NCBI GenBank assembly: GCA_003513495.1
Contig: DOPM01000040.1
Span: 92,667-156,666, forward strand
DNA: 64,000 nucleotides
DNA from: Desulfosporosinus sp.
GTDB lineage: Bacteria; Bacillota; Desulfitobacteriia; Desulfitobacteriales; Desulfitobacteriaceae
Direction of reading: 5' to 3'
The notes beneath the pieces are model-generated. The model saw nothing but the letters and a program-made list of their open reading frames with translations, did not search any database and was not told where the DNA came from. The position numbers and the translations under genes are program-made. Shown in pieces: positions 41,843 to 51,350 of the stretch. Every line of letters begins with the position of its first letter. Position 1 is the first letter of the stretch.

Positions 41843-41933
41843 ACTATAAATCAAAGCAGGCATGTTCAATGAAGGGAAAGCCTTCGGGCAAATACTAAGA
41901 AGTATGCGAGAAGTGAGGGAGTGGTTTATCATT

Positions 41934-43298
41934 CTAAATTTCGTCCAGGATTTTACGCCCTTTTAGATTGATCTGTCCTTCGATCCAATCGACAAATTGC
42001 CGAGCCGTCCTAGCGGAGCGACCATTATACCAGAGTGCCCATTTGAGGGCCTCTTTTTCCAGTCGTTCTTCATCGATGTTGAGGTTTCTTCTCGCAGCAA
42101 TCCCCTTGACTATCTCTAGGTATCTGTTTTGATTAGGGGAAGAAAAAACTACATTGATGCCAAATCGATCTGCTAAAGACAGTTTTTCTTGGATGGTGTC
42201 CCCTGCGTGGACTTCTTCATCCTGATTGTTTGACTGTAAACCTGCTCTTTCTTTGAAATATTCTTTGACTAAATGTCTGCGGTTAGAGGTGGCATAAATG
42301 AGAATATTGGTTGTTTTGCTTTCAAGGCCACCCTCAAGGACTGCCTTCAACGAAGTATAGTTTTCTTCATTGTCTCCAAATACCAGATCATCGACGAAGA
42401 TAATATATTTTTGAGATCGATTTTTTAACTGCCGAATAATTAGGGGAAAATCGCTAAGATAAGCCTTTGGGACTTCTAACATGCGTAGGCCCTCGGTACA
42501 ATATTCATTGAGTATGGCCTTGACAGTTGAAGATTTTCCGGTTCCTCGATCTCCATAGAGCAGAACATTATTGGATGGGAAGCCTTGCAAAAATTGTAGG
42601 GTATTTTCAATAACCTTCGAACGTTCATTTTGGTACTCTACTAGCTCGTCTAATCTGATAGTATCAGGACTATCGATTCCTCTAATATAACCTAAGCCGT
42701 TGGTTCTCTCCCAAACAAAGGCATAGTAGCGGATGAATAATCCACAACCATATCGTTTATGGAATTTTCCGAGCTCTTCCAGACTGTCCTGCCAGTAGTT
42801 ACAGGCCTCTATGCGTTCTTTTATGTGATTGAAATGGTCCCCAAGGGATGTATTATCACTTTCTAAAACCCATTCCGGAAGTTCTTCAATGAGGGTATTA
42901 TAAGGATCATCCTTGAATAGTTGGGATAAGTGGGCTTTAACTATTGCGGGTTCAAGCTGGGATATGAGTTGAAGACAGTTCAAATCCTGTGCAGCGGCTT
43001 TCTTAATTACATCATTGGAATGGTTAATATGAATAGCTTGTTGTTGAAAGGTGAATGGGTTTTCATCAAAAAGTATTTGATAAAGGATATAATCTTTGAG
43101 TGACATTGTCCCACCTTGGGCCAGTTCAAAGTAAAATTCATGATAGGAGTTAATAACCTCTCTAAGTGTAACGTCTGACTTGGTTAAGGAAATAAGCAGT
43201 TCTTTCAACTTATTAAGTACTTTATTATCTAAAAGTCCCCTATAGATTGAAAGAGAGTCCAATGCTAGTAAAAACGGCGACAATTTGCTTTGTTCCAT
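41934..43298 (-). CDS. DUF815 family AAA+-like ATP-binding protein
   Basis: A 454-residue protein. The C-terminal half is a P-loop ATPase: Walker A LLYGDRGTGKSST (about 246-258), Walker B IIFVDDLVFG and sensor YATSNRRHLVKEYF, matching the DUF815 family. The N-terminal 200 residues are helical and unassigned. The family is widespread in Firmicutes with unknown role. The open frame begins at 43313, but there the TTG is part of the ribosome site; GGAGGG followed by ATG 43298 (MEQSKLSPF) is better. It diverges from the MutS-like gene. Confidence 0.88.
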   Translation of the reverse strand: MEQSKLSPFLLALDSLSIYRGLLDNKVLNKLKELLISLTKSDVTLREVINSYHEFYFELAQGGTMSLKDYILYQILFDENPFTFQQQAIHINHSNDVIKKAAAQDLNCLQLISQLEPAIVKAHLSQLFKDDPYNTLIEELPEWVLESDNTSLGDHFNHIKERIEACNYWQDSLEELGKFHKRYGCGLFIRYYAFVWERTNGLGYIRGIDSPDTIRLDELVEYQNERSKVIENTLQFLQGFPSNNVLLYGDRGTGKSSTVKAILNEYCTEGLRMLEVPKAYLSDFPLIIRQLKNRSQKYIIFVDDLVFGDNEENYTSLKAVLEGGLESKTTNILIYATSNRRHLVKEYFKERAGLQSNNQDEEVHAGDTIQEKLSLADRFGINVVFSSPNQNRYLEIVKGIAARRNLNIDEERLEKEALKWALWYNGRSARTARQFVDWIEGQINLKGRKILDEI

Positions 43299-43497
43299 TA
43301 TAAATCCCTCCAAAATCCAAGTATATCATTCGAGTGATTATAAGGAAAGACGAACAATTCAGTATAAAAATTGTAGATTAATAGGTTCACTAGGATTTAA
43401 TCCTAGAGTTCCATGATATGGTAAGAGTTGTCCGGGTGGTGTATAATATCCGTATTGATTCTAGTAGGACGTTTCGATGTATGTGGAGGATGAGTAG

Positions 43498-45324
43498 TTG
43501 ATAGAGGCAAAAGAACAATATGAAAAACGAAAAACATATTATGAACGACGGTTTTCAAGCCTGACCCCAATGATTAATCGTTTAAGCAATTTAAGACTTG
43601 TGACCTTCCTTGCTGGTAGTGGGCTGGCTGGTTTTTTTTATTTTAGAAACGATGGTTCTTTAGGAATTAGCATAGGTGTCTTGACTGTAATATTATTTGC
43701 CGTAATGGTTATTTGGCACCAAACTTTAAAAAGGCGTCAAAGTTACCTTCGCCTCCTTTATGAAAACTATGATCAAGCATTAAAACGTCTAGCCGACGAA
43801 TGGAAATGTTTCAGAGACGCAGGGGATGACTTTATTGATCCTGCTCACCCCTATTCGAGTGATTTAGACCTCTTTGGGTATGGTTCCTTGTTTCAATGGA
43901 TTAATACAGCCAAGACTTATAAGGGAAGGGAAATGCTAAAAGAGTGGTTATCTGAGCCCCCTGTTGAGACTGGTTTGATTATAGAGAAACAAGAAGCCAT
44001 CAAGGAATTGGGAAAAAATTTAGCTTGGCGACAACGGTTTTTGGCGGAAGCAAGCTTGACAAAGCGTAGGCTGAGCTCTCCAAAAGGTATTATTGAATGG
44101 GCAAAGATGTTCGATGCTACGTATTTACGCCTTGAGGTACTTATTCTAGCCCGGGCGGTTCCGATTATTACGACATTATTTTTGGTTCTCTATCTTACGA
44201 CCAATAGAGTTACCTTTTGGTATCCACTAACAGGTTTTGTAATTCAGGCGCTTATACTTTTAGCAGGGAAGCAAAGAGGTAAAATGCTCAATGAAGTTTA
44301 TTCTTTTAGGGAAAGTATCAAGGTTTATGAAAAGATGTTAGAGCGGTTTGAAAAACGGTCCTTTCAATCGAAGTACCTTCAGTCCTTGCAAAAGGGCTTA
44401 CTCAATCGTGACGGTAAATCTGCCTCTGTGCAGATTAAAAGACTTGCATGGTTATCCGAATTAATTGCCAGCCGTAATAATTCGATGTTTTTATTCATTA
44501 ATATTTTAACACTATGGGATATCCAGTGTATGATCTCCTTGGAATCATGGAAAGAGAAATCGGGTAGTTCTCTAGGTCGATGGGTGGATACAATCGCTGA
44601 ATTAGAGGCTTTATCCAGTTTGTCAATTATTCACTTTGACCACAAAGGTTGGATATTCCCAGAGATTACCCCCCATAAATCAGGTATTGTGGCAGTCAAA
44701 TTAGGACACCCACTTTTAAGAGAGTCGGTTTGTAATGATTTATCCATCGAGGAACGCTCTGGGATTTTGTTAATAACAGGGTCTAATATGTCTGGAAAAA
44801 GCACATTACTTCGGACGGTGGGAATTAATCTCGTGTTGGCGTATGTTGGAGCCCCTGTGTATGCCAAAGAATTTAGCTGTTCGATACTGCAGATTTATAC
44901 TTGTATGCGAGTGAGTGATAATCTCGGAGAAAACATTTCTTCGTTCTACGCGGAGTTGTTAAGAATTAAACAGATCGTCAGTGCATCTAAAACTCAAACG
45001 AATATTTTCTTCCTCCTAGATGAAATATTTAAAGGAACAAATTCCCAAGATCGTCATGCGGGAGCCAAGGTTCTTATTCAACAACTAAGTAATGCTGGGG
45101 CAATGGGCATGGTTTCAACCCATGATTTGGAGCTTGGTAACATTGAACGTGAGAGCGATCGCAAAATTAGAAATTACCATTTTCGAGAGTATTATAAACA
45201 CGATCAAATTCATTTTGACTATAAACTTCGTCCAGGTATTTCAACGACCCGTAATGCAATGTATTTGATCAAAATGGCAGGTATTGATGTGGATACCTTA
45301 TCGCAAGATGTTAAAAAAGTCTAA
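43498..45324 (+). CDS. Membrane-anchored MutS-family ATPase
   Basis: A 608-residue protein with the MutS C-terminal ATPase: P-loop LLITGSNMSGKSTLLRT (about 422-438), then CMRVSDNLGENISSFYAEL, Walker B FFLLDEIFKGTNSQDR and MVSTHDLEL. It lacks the mismatch-recognition domain. Two hydrophobic segments lie near residues 33-50 and 55-72 and two more near 222-240 and 246-262, so it should be bound to the membrane. It is therefore not the canonical MutS repair protein; relatives are common in Firmicutes and uncharacterised. The start is TTG 43498 after GGAGGA (7-nt spacer). A DUF523 gene follows within 28 nt. Confidence 0.88.
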   Translation: MIEAKEQYEKRKTYYERRFSSLTPMINRLSNLRLVTFLAGSGLAGFFYFRNDGSLGISIGVLTVILFAVMVIWHQTLKRRQSYLRLLYENYDQALKRLADEWKCFRDAGDDFIDPAHPYSSDLDLFGYGSLFQWINTAKTYKGREMLKEWLSEPPVETGLIIEKQEAIKELGKNLAWRQRFLAEASLTKRRLSSPKGIIEWAKMFDATYLRLEVLILARAVPIITTLFLVLYLTTNRVTFWYPLTGFVIQALILLAGKQRGKMLNEVYSFRESIKVYEKMLERFEKRSFQSKYLQSLQKGLLNRDGKSASVQIKRLAWLSELIASRNNSMFLFINILTLWDIQCMISLESWKEKSGSSLGRWVDTIAELEALSSLSIIHFDHKGWIFPEITPHKSGIVAVKLGHPLLRESVCNDLSIEERSGILLITGSNMSGKSTLLRTVGINLVLAYVGAPVYAKEFSCSILQIYTCMRVSDNLGENISSFYAELLRIKQIVSASKTQTNIFFLLDEIFKGTNSQDRHAGAKVLIQQLSNAGAMGMVSTHDLELGNIERESDRKIRNYHFREYYKHDQIHFDYKLRPGISTTRNAMYLIKMAGIDVDTLSQDVKKV

Positions 45325-45352
45325 AAGATCTTATAAGAGGCGGAGATATAGG

Positions 45353-45841
45353 ATGATTCTTGTGAGTGCTTGTTTGTTAGGGCTAAATACCAAGTATAAT
45401 GGTGAGACAAATGCCCATTCGTTAATTCAGAGCTATTGTTCTTCAGGAAGGTTTATTCCAGTTTGTCCCGAGCAACTGGGAGGTTTATCAACTCCCCGTG
45501 AAGCGGTAGAGATTATAAACGGAACCGGGCAAGAAGTGCTCCTTGGACGTGGTTTAGTTAAGGGCGAGAGTGGAGAGGGCGTAACTTCTCAATTCCTTAA
45601 AGGGGCAAACGAGGTGTTGAAATTTCCAAGGATGTTCAAGGTTACTGCAGCCATCCTCAAGGAACGGAGCCCTTCCTGTGGAGTTCATTTTATTTATGAT
45701 GGAAGTTTTACTCACCGGATGATCCCGGGTCAGGGTGTTACCTCTGCTATGCTGAAACAGCATAATATCCCGATTTATTCGGAAGAGGAGTTAACTGAAG
45801 AGCGATTAAAAGAGCTGATTAGTGAAGATATGGCTGGCTGA
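45353..45841 (+). CDS. DUF523 family protein
   Basis: A 162-residue protein with the DUF523 hallmarks: VSACLLGLNTKYNG at the N-terminus, VCPEQLGGLSTPREAVEI, and LKERSPSCGVHFIYDG. The conserved cysteines (Cys8, the VCPE Cys and the SPSCG Cys) suggest a metal or redox site, but function is unknown. The frame extends upstream into the MutS-like gene, but AGGCGGAG before ATG 45353 marks the start. It is probably co-transcribed with the MutS-like gene. Confidence 0.9.
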   Translation: MILVSACLLGLNTKYNGETNAHSLIQSYCSSGRFIPVCPEQLGGLSTPREAVEIINGTGQEVLLGRGLVKGESGEGVTSQFLKGANEVLKFPRMFKVTAAILKERSPSCGVHFIYDGSFTHRMIPGQGVTSAMLKQHNIPIYSEEELTEERLKELISEDMAG

Positions 45842-45911
45842 TACTGTGGTAGTTGATCAGGCGGGTTCTATTGATGGAGGACTTGAAGGCCCAAAGCAAA
45901 CGGTTTGTGAT

Positions 45912-45940
45912 TTGAAGTCAGGAATCTAATCGGGTATAAT
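45912..45940 (+). promoter_or_regulatory. Sigma-A-type promoter for asnS
   Basis: TTGAAG (45912-45917) and a perfect TATAAT (45935-45940) are separated by 17 bp, with a leader of about 50 nt to ATG 45996. The leader is too short for a T-box. Confidence 0.7.
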
Positions 45941-45995
45941 TGCAAAGTAAATATATTCCTAAACTCTCAATGGAGATTGTTTAAGGAGGAAAACT

Positions 45996-47387
45996 ATGCA
46001 ATTAGTTACTGTTAAGGAAATCTACAGAGAGACGGATCGGTTTCTTAATCAAAAAGTGGAGCTATCTGGGTGGGTTCGCACCGTCCGTACCTCTAAAACA
46101 TTTGGCTTCATAGAAATCAATGATGGAAGCTTCTTTGAAACGATTCAAGTGGTTTTCGATGAGAGTCTGGATAATTTCATCGAGATTGGGAAGCTAACCA
46201 TAAGCTCGGCGATCCGTATTCAAGGTGAACTAGTCTCTTCACCGGGTGCTAAACAACCCTTTGAAGTTAAGGCGGAAACTATTGAGATTCTGGCGTTATC
46301 TGCTGCAGATTATCCTCTTCAAAAAAAGCGGCATACCTTTGAGTATTTGCGGACGATTGCGCATTTGCGACCAAGGACTAATACCTTTGCGGCTGTCTTT
46401 CGGTTGAGATCCATCGTTGCTTATGCGATTCACAAGTTCTTTCAAGACAGGGGTTATGTCTATGTACATACTCCGATTATTACCGGCAGTGACGCTGAAG
46501 GTGCGGGAGAAATGTTTAGGGTGACAGCCTTAGATATGGCCCTAGCTCCAAAAGATGACTCTGGTCATATTGATTTTTCCAAAGATTTTTTTGGAAGGGA
46601 AACCAGCTTGACTGTGAGTGGTCAGCTTAATGTGGAGACCTACTGTATGGCCTTCCGTAATGTTTATACTTTTGGACCGACGTTTCGAGCAGAAAATTCA
46701 AATACGGCGAGACATGCGGCTGAGTTTTGGATGATTGAACCAGAGATTGCCTTTGCAGACCTTTCAGATAACATGAATTTAGCCGAAGAGATGATGAAAT
46801 ACATTATCCAATATGCCTTAGACAACGCTCCGGAGGAAATGGCCTTTTTTAATAAGTTTGTCGATAAAACCTTATTTGATCGCTTAGAAAATATCTTAAG
46901 CTCGGAATTTGTCCGTGTTACTTATACAGAAGCAGTAGAAATGCTTCAGAAGGAAGATGTCAACTTTGAGTATCCAGTTCGCTGGGGGATGGATCTGCAA
47001 ACTGAGCATGAGCGGTATTTGACTGAAAAGATCTTCAAAAAACCCGTCTTTGTCTCAGATTATCCCAAGGATATTAAGGCGTTTTACATGAGACTGAATG
47101 ACGATAACAAGACAGTGGCTGCTATGGATCTACTCGTTCCTGGAGTTGGCGAAATTATCGGGGGAAGTCAACGGGAAGAACGACTGGATCTCTTGCAAAA
47201 GCGTATGCAAGAATCTGGGTTGAACGCGGAGGATTACTGGTGGTATCTTGACTTAAGACGGTATGGTGGTGTAAAACATGCAGGGTATGGACTAGGGTTT
47301 GAACGAGTTATTATGTATTTGACTGGAATGTCAAATATTCGTGATGTGGTTTCGTTCCCTAGAACAGCAAATTCCTGCGAGTTTTAG
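45996..47387 (+). CDS. asnS: Asparaginyl-tRNA synthetase
   Basis: A 463-residue class IIb synthetase charging tRNA-Asn. N-terminal OB domain: VELSGWVRTVRTSKTFGFIE (about 22-41). Catalytic motifs: motif 2 FRAENSNTARHAAEFWMIEP (about 231-250) and motif 3 GYGLGFERVIMYLTGM near the C-terminus. The insert FFGRETSLTVSGQLNVETY before motif 2 is typical of AsnRS and separates it from AspRS. ATG 45996 follows TTAAGGAGGAA. The gene is monocistronic, with its own promoter and a strong terminator. The presence of both AsnRS and GatCAB in the window suggests that GatCAB here mainly serves Gln-tRNA-Gln formation. Confidence 0.96.
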   Translation: MQLVTVKEIYRETDRFLNQKVELSGWVRTVRTSKTFGFIEINDGSFFETIQVVFDESLDNFIEIGKLTISSAIRIQGELVSSPGAKQPFEVKAETIEILALSAADYPLQKKRHTFEYLRTIAHLRPRTNTFAAVFRLRSIVAYAIHKFFQDRGYVYVHTPIITGSDAEGAGEMFRVTALDMALAPKDDSGHIDFSKDFFGRETSLTVSGQLNVETYCMAFRNVYTFGPTFRAENSNTARHAAEFWMIEPEIAFADLSDNMNLAEEMMKYIIQYALDNAPEEMAFFNKFVDKTLFDRLENILSSEFVRVTYTEAVEMLQKEDVNFEYPVRWGMDLQTEHERYLTEKIFKKPVFVSDYPKDIKAFYMRLNDDNKTVAAMDLLVPGVGEIIGGSQREERLDLLQKRMQESGLNAEDYWWYLDLRRYGGVKHAGYGLGFERVIMYLTGMSNIRDVVSFPRTANSCEF

Positions 47388-47419
47388 TCTGCATAGGGTA
47401 AGTGATTGTTGTTTTCAGA

Positions 47420-47450
47420 CAGATGTACTAGTTTGGTACATCTGTTTTTT
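47420..47450 (+). terminator. Intrinsic terminator of asnS
   Basis: CAGATGTAC (47420-47428) pairs perfectly with GTACATCTG (47436-47444), 7-nt loop, followed by T6. Confidence 0.9.
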
Positions 47451-47827
47451 GCTTATCACAAATTTTGAAGACGATTTCTCCATTAACCTTATTTATGTCA
47501 CTACATTATTTTTTTGAAGGATATTAATGCTATTGGCACTTTTAATCCCATCATATTCATACTATTATTGGCATTAGAGACTGGTTTTTCTGTAGATTAT
47601 TACCACATGACGAAAATTTGGAAAATCTATACGCTATTATAGGAGTAATTTTTTAAAACCTTAGTTAGCTTCCCTTATAATATTAGTTTTCCTATGGCGT
47701 CGATTACCTTTTGGTATAGCAAATAATTATTGTGATATGATAGATGGGAGCCTGACTGTTAGCAAATCAAGCAACAGGTGGACGTACAGTATGTTATAAT
47801 AAGCACAAGAAGTGAGGTGAAGTGGTC
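47451..47827. other. Non-coding region upstream of pcrA
   Basis: About 375 nt, AT-rich, no plausible gene. A TATAAT at 47795-47800 close to the pcrA start may be its -10 element, but the -35 position (GCAACA) is poor. Nothing else is recognisable. Confidence 0.4.
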
Positions 47828-50095
47828 ATGTACCGATTAGACGATTTAAATCCAATGCAGCGTGAAGCTGCAGAGCATAGAGAAGGGCCGCTTCTAATTC
47901 TTGCGGGAGCAGGATCGGGTAAGACTCGAGTGCTCACCTATCGAATTGCCCATTTGATTGCTCATGGGGTAGAACCTAGTGAGATATTAGCAATTACCTT
48001 TACCAATAAAGCGGCCAAAGAGATGCGGGAACGAGTGACCACCTTGCTGGGCAGCGAGGGACATGGTTTATGGGTTACGACCTTTCACTCGGCATGTGTC
48101 CGTATTTTAAGACGTGAGATTGATAATTTGCCGGGGTATAACCGGAATTTTGTCATTTACGATACAGGGGATCAACAGTCCTTAATCAAAGCGTGCTTGA
48201 AAGAGCAAAATTTTGATGAAAAGAAATTCCCAGTGCGCAGTGTAGCTGCGGTTATTAGTGATGCTAAGAACAAACTCCAAGATCCTGAGGAATTTTCCTA
48301 TAAAGCCGCCAGTTATTTTGAACAAAAGGTCGTCGACATTTACCGCTCTTATCAGAAACGACTTAAGAGCAATAATGCTCTTGATTTTGATGATATTATC
48401 ATGCTTACAGTACAGCTATTTCAGCAAAGCGACCATGTGTATCGGTATTACCAGGATAAATTCCGCTATATTATGGTGGATGAGTACCAAGATACGAATC
48501 ATGCTCAGTATATGTTGATTAAACTTTTGGCGAGCGAGTATCGCAATCTGTGTGTGGTTGGGGATGATGATCAATCCGTCTATGGATGGAGGGGCGCGGA
48601 TATCCAAAATATCCTCGACTTTGAGCGGGATTATCCAGAAGCGAAAGTCATCAAACTTGAACAAAATTACCGTTCAACCCAGAAGATTCTCAATGCCGCT
48701 AATGCAGTGGTTAAGAATAATGAGTCTCGTAAGGAAAAATCCCTCTGGACTGAAAACACAGAAGGTCAGTCCGTGGTGTGTTATGTAGGGTCCGATGAGC
48801 GAGATGAGGCCAACTATGTCGTCAATCGCATTCAACGTTTGCATGAATTAGAAGGACGACCTTATAACGATTTTGCCATTCTTTATCGAACAAATGCTCA
48901 ATCCCGGTCACTGGAGGAGCGTCTGATGAAGGAGGCTACGCCCTACCGTGTGTTCTCAGGACTAAAATTCTATCAACGTATGGAGATTAAGGACATCTTA
49001 GCTTATTTGCGAGTTCTTTATAATCCCGCAGATCAAGTGAGTTTTGCCAGGGTTCTAAATGTGCCGAAACGCGGACTGGGAGATACCACGTTGCAAAAGG
49101 TTCTGGAATATGCCGATGAACAGGGAATGCCCGTGCTGGACGCTATTCTGGAGGCTGAATATATTCCTGAATTGTCGACACGCGCCAAGAAACCGTTAAT
49201 ATCCTTTGCCCACCTAATGCAGGGCTTGGTAAGCTTTGCTAAAGAGTCAAGTGTCTCAGATCTGGTGGAAGAGATTCTTAATAAAACAGGATACAAGGCG
49301 ATTCTTGAAGCAGAAAACACTCCAGAATCAGAAACTCGTTTGCAAAACCTTATGGAATTTCTTTCTGTCACTTCTGAATATGATGATAAAGCAGCTCAAG
49401 CTGCCCAAAATGCTTTAAACGATGGGGTTGAAGAAGAGGCTGTCCCGGGTTTGAGTGGATTTTTAGAACAAGTATCACTGGTTGCTGATATTGACGAATT
49501 AGACCAAGCTGAGGAAGCCGTGGCCTTAATGACAATGCATAGCGCAAAAGGGTTAGAATTTCCAGTTGTTTTTGTAGTTGGTATGGAAGATGGAATTTTC
49601 CCCAGCAGTCGTTCAATAATTGAGCCAATTCTTTTAGAAGAAGAACGACGACTTTGTTATGTCGCCATCACTCGAGCGAGGGAGAAACTATACCTGTGTA
49701 ATACAGAAATGCGGATGCTTTATGGCAAGACGCAATATAATCAGCCCTCTCGCTTTTTGATGGAGATACCGTCGGAATTAATGACGGATATAGACCCGCT
49801 TGATCCGCCAAAACGTCGTCCCGCTGCTCCGTCCAAACCGATTCGGAGACGGGATTCTATGTCGGATCGAAACGTTCCTTTAGGTTCAGGGTCATGGGAA
49901 AAGGATTTTGGGACTACTTTGGTTATTAAAGGGGGTGAGGCGCATCAGGTAGGAGAAAAAGTGGAACACGCGACGTTTGGTCGAGGGATTATTGTCTCCA
50001 TTAAAGGAGAAGGAAATCAAGCGGAACTGACAATTGTTTTTGACAGTGGTATCAAGAAATTAATTGCGGAGTATGCCAAGTTAACGAAACTGTGA
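47828..50095 (+). CDS. pcrA: ATP-dependent DNA helicase PcrA (UvrD/Rep superfamily I)
   Basis: A 755-residue 3'-5' helicase for DNA repair and replication-fork maintenance. Motifs: Walker A LAGAGSGKTRVLTYR (about 29-43), ITFTNKAAKEMRER, motif II MVDEYQDTN, VGDDDQSVYGWRGA, QNYRSTQKIL, and LMTMHSAKGLEFPVVF. The C-terminus carries the PcrA Tudor-like RNA-polymerase-binding domain (VGEKVEHATFGRGIIVSIKG). GAGGTGA at 47814-47820 is 7 nt before ATG 47828, so the in-frame GTG at 47822 is unlikely. It is followed by ppaC and ligA; pcrA-ligA adjacency is common in Firmicutes. Confidence 0.96.
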   Translation: MYRLDDLNPMQREAAEHREGPLLILAGAGSGKTRVLTYRIAHLIAHGVEPSEILAITFTNKAAKEMRERVTTLLGSEGHGLWVTTFHSACVRILRREIDNLPGYNRNFVIYDTGDQQSLIKACLKEQNFDEKKFPVRSVAAVISDAKNKLQDPEEFSYKAASYFEQKVVDIYRSYQKRLKSNNALDFDDIIMLTVQLFQQSDHVYRYYQDKFRYIMVDEYQDTNHAQYMLIKLLASEYRNLCVVGDDDQSVYGWRGADIQNILDFERDYPEAKVIKLEQNYRSTQKILNAANAVVKNNESRKEKSLWTENTEGQSVVCYVGSDERDEANYVVNRIQRLHELEGRPYNDFAILYRTNAQSRSLEERLMKEATPYRVFSGLKFYQRMEIKDILAYLRVLYNPADQVSFARVLNVPKRGLGDTTLQKVLEYADEQGMPVLDAILEAEYIPELSTRAKKPLISFAHLMQGLVSFAKESSVSDLVEEILNKTGYKAILEAENTPESETRLQNLMEFLSVTSEYDDKAAQAAQNALNDGVEEEAVPGLSGFLEQVSLVADIDELDQAEEAVALMTMHSAKGLEFPVVFVVGMEDGIFPSSRSIIEPILLEEERRLCYVAITRAREKLYLCNTEMRMLYGKTQYNQPSRFLMEIPSELMTDIDPLDPPKRRPAAPSKPIRRRDSMSDRNVPLGSGSWEKDFGTTLVIKGGEAHQVGEKVEHATFGRGIIVSIKGEGNQAELTIVFDSGIKKLIAEYAKLTKL

Positions 50096-50154
50096 CATTT
50101 TTAATCCATTGGTGCATTTCAAAAATGAGGAAGAGAAAGGTTTAGGTGTTAAGT

Positions 50155-51087
50155 ATGTCAGATAAAATTTATATCGTTGGTCACAAAAGCCCAGATACAG
50201 ATTCAGTTTGCTCAGCAATCGCTTTAGCACGCTTAAAAGAACTTTCGGGAATAGCTAATGTTGTTCCTTGTTCTGCTGGAAAAATCAATAAAGAGACTGA
50301 ATATGTCCTCAATTTTTATGGAGTAGCTATTCCTGAAGTGTTAGAGTCCATTGAAGCAGGTGAAAAATTAGTCCTCGTCGACCACAATGAATGGGGACAA
50401 GCAGTTGCTGGTGGAGATCAAGCTAAACTTATCGAGGTTATCGACCATCACAAAATCGGCGGACTACAAACCTCTGATCCTATCCATATCCGCATCGAAC
50501 CTGTTGGCTCCACATGTACAATCGTAGCAAAGGCTTATAAGGAGCAAGGATTAGTTCCAGAAAAACCAATTGCAGGAATCTTGCTTGCTGCTATTCTTTC
50601 CGATACCGTTATTTTCAAATCCCCTACCTGCACAGATGAGGATAAAGCAATCGCAGCGGAACTAGCCGCAATTGCTGGTGTTGAGCCAAAGACCTTTGGT
50701 ATTGATATGTTTAAATCAGCTTCCAACATTGCTGATCGTACCCCTCAAAGCATGATTGAAGAAGATCTTAAAGCCTTCACCATGGGACCTCACAAAATCG
50801 GTGTAGGACAAGTCAGCTTAATGGGTATGGAAGGCTTCGAGGACGTTCGTGCTAACTTAACTGCAGCCATCGAAGCACATCGCGCTGCTAATGACATGAA
50901 ATATCTCTGCCTAATGGTTACGGATATTCTCGAAGATTACACTGAACTGATTGTTAAAGGGGACAACCCTGAAGAAGTGGCTAAAGCCTTTGGTAAAGAA
51001 CTTGTCAATGGAAGCGTTCCACTGCCAGGTGTTCTTTCCCGTAAGAAGCAAGTTGTACCACAAATGACGACATATTTCCAAGGTTAA
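50155..51087 (+). CDS. ppaC: Manganese-dependent inorganic pyrophosphatase (family II)
   Basis: A 310-residue DHH-family pyrophosphatase splitting PPi to phosphate in the cytoplasm. N-terminal DHH domain: GHKSPDTDSVCSAIALARL (about 7-25), VLVDHNE, and VIDHHKIGG (about 94-102); C-terminal DHHA2 with the substrate-binding SRKKQVVPQ near the end. There is no CBS/DRTGG insertion, so it is the constitutive form. An in-frame GTG at 50146 lies inside the AGGTG ribosome site; ATG 50155 is preferred. Many codons are the host's preferred ones, consistent with high expression. A clear terminator follows. Confidence 0.96.
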   Translation: MSDKIYIVGHKSPDTDSVCSAIALARLKELSGIANVVPCSAGKINKETEYVLNFYGVAIPEVLESIEAGEKLVLVDHNEWGQAVAGGDQAKLIEVIDHHKIGGLQTSDPIHIRIEPVGSTCTIVAKAYKEQGLVPEKPIAGILLAAILSDTVIFKSPTCTDEDKAIAAELAAIAGVEPKTFGIDMFKSASNIADRTPQSMIEEDLKAFTMGPHKIGVGQVSLMGMEGFEDVRANLTAAIEAHRAANDMKYLCLMVTDILEDYTELIVKGDNPEEVAKAFGKELVNGSVPLPGVLSRKKQVVPQMTTYFQG

Positions 51088-51116
51088 TCTTATACCTACT
51101 CTCTTAATTTAACTAT

Positions 51117-51157
51117 AAAAACTCCCACTTGTATTAAGCTTATGAGTGGGAGTTTTT
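51117..51157 (+). terminator. Intrinsic terminator of ppaC
   Basis: AAAAACTCCCACT (51117-51129) pairs perfectly with AGTGGGAGTTTTT (51145-51157). The A/T symmetry allows it to act on both strands. Confidence 0.9.
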
Positions 51158-51350
51158 GTATTTATTGCTAGTGAGTTTTCTATAGTGAGTGAACAAGGGG
51201 CACTCCTTCGAATTGAGTTGAGAGTTCCTATGGATTAAGGAGTTAGTAAGAAGCTTCATGGTAATAATAGTATTAATGCGTATTTCTTTTAAAGATTTGC
51301 GGTTTAGATTATAATAAAGGCAATTATCGTTAATAGTGGAGGAATTTTAA

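Noticed and set aside
43498..45324. Canonical mismatch-repair MutS or MutS2
   Set aside because: The mismatch-recognition domain and the Smr domain are both missing, and hydrophobic segments are present.
45842..45995. T-box riboswitch upstream of asnS
   Set aside because: The leader after the clear TATAAT promoter is only about 50 nt, with no T-box sequence or antiterminator structure.
47531..47548. TTGGCACTTTTAATCC upstream of pcrA as a sigma-54 promoter
   Set aside because: The -24 part fits, but ten bases later the sequence is CC, not GC, and pcrA is not expected to be sigma-54 dependent.
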